Below are positions 46,752-47,152 of a stretch of DNA of 47,152 bases, in pieces. The translations under genes were made by a program, and so were the position numbers. Position 1 is the first letter of the stretch. Each line of letters begins with the position of its first letter. This DNA comes from Bacteroidota bacterium (GTDB lineage: Bacteria; Bacteroidota; Bacteroidia; Bacteroidales; JACABE01), in assembly GCA_013377005.1 (NCBI GenBank), contig JACABE010000009.1:1-47152 (forward strand). The letters are read 5' to 3'. The notes below the pieces were generated by a model. The model worked only from the letters and a program-made list of their open reading frames with translations, did not search any database and was not told the DNA's origin.

Positions 46752-47152
46752 AGATGAAACATCCATGACAAATAAATTTTGACACACAAGAGTTATTATG
46801 TGGAAATAATAGCTAGAAGATCGAAGTTGAGGTTATTGAGCAAAATCGAAATGAAAAATAGAACGCTGATGACGCAGATTCCTAAAGGAAAACACAGATA
46901 AAACGGATTTAAAATCTGTGTTAATCCGCGTTTACGGAACGTATCCGGCATATCCGCGTTCCAAGTTTTAACTTCCTTAATGTTTTGCAACATTTTTTTA
47001 AAACCTGAATATATAAAAATAATATAAACAGATGAAGCATCCATGACAAATAATTTTTGACACACAAGAGAATGATTATAATGTAGCAATAATAGCCAGA
47101 AGATCGAAGTTGAGGTTATTGAGCAAAATCGAAATGAAAAATAGAACGCTGA
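46752..47152 (+). repeat. Noncoding direct repeat, second copy cut by the window edge
   Basis: Copy 1 starts at 46752 (AGATGAAACATCCATGACAA) and copy 2 at 47030 (AGATGAAGCATCCATGACAA), 278 bases apart. Both continue through the block GACACACAAGAG and the block AGATCGAAGTTGAGG, and reach GAACGCTGA at 46861 and 47144. Only copy 1 is seen past that point; it holds hairpin arms AACACAGAT/ATCTGTGTT and terminal GAACGC...GCGTTC. Similar 'aatccgcgtt' intergenic repeats are known in Bacteroidota. No reliable gene is seen in it. Confidence 0.8.

Noticed and set aside
46796-47089. 97-codon minus-strand frame near the right edge
   Set aside because: It lies across the duplicated noncoding repeat and reads through its hairpin arms; the translation has no domain logic and is an accident of the repeat.

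Overview
The window is AT-rich DNA from a member of the Bacteroidota, probably a Bacteroidia-type organism. The signs are a secreted subtilase ending in a type IX secretion (T9SS) sorting domain, repeated TAnnTTTG(C) -7 promoter elements, little Shine-Dalgarno signal, a DUF4159 protein, an LruC-domain lipoprotein, and an ATP synthase operon with the long-signal-peptide form of subunit a. Species cannot be named from the sequence. There is no phage, IS element or CRISPR array. The only repeat-rich stretch is the last 400 bases.

Layout. (1) 0.5-9.9 kb, plus strand: T9SS-type S8 peptidase, a small beta-barrel candidate, and a giant alpha-2-macroglobulin with an intact CxEQ thioester motif. (2) 9.9-13.1 kb: a small membrane protein, a reading frame of about 158 codons with no normal start codon, then pyrF and prfA. 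(3) 13.2-17.3 kb: a sigma-54 enhancer-binding response regulator, followed by three matching palindromes and a near-consensus -24/-12 promoter in front of an LruC-domain lipoprotein. This looks like a complete local regulatory circuit. (4) 17.4-21.3 kb, minus strand: wlbC-wlbB-wlbA-type genes for a diacetamido-uronic acid sugar nucleotide, plus galE. (5) 21.3-23.6 kb: an envelope protein, Kdo transferase (waaA) and tRNA-Phe. (6) 23.6-30.9 kb, minus strand: two tandem YitT-family membrane proteins and the atpB-E-F-H-A-G operon, with a terminator-like hairpin between atpE and atpF. The atpD and atpC genes are not here. (7) 31-34 kb: PlsC-like acyltransferase, SpoU methyltransferase, an ECF sigma factor and a MerR/B12-domain regulator. 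(8) 34-39.2 kb, plus strand: radC, a polysaccharide-deacetylase-like protein, a FemAB/GNAT-like protein, upp, a MacB-type permease and tRNA-Leu. (9) 39.2-46.7 kb: DUF4159, rsmE, a 1318-residue Pls/PosA-type (amino-acid homopolymer) NRPS, and a divergent B12-binding radical SAM protein. (10) 46.75-47.15 kb: a noncoding repeat whose second copy runs to the window edge.

The two most promising systems are the sigma-54/LruC circuit (13.5-17.2 kb) and the membrane NRPS with its divergent radical SAM neighbour (40.6-46.7 kb). The first rests on DNA sites that can be read directly. The second rests on domain architecture and gene position, and its product is unknown.
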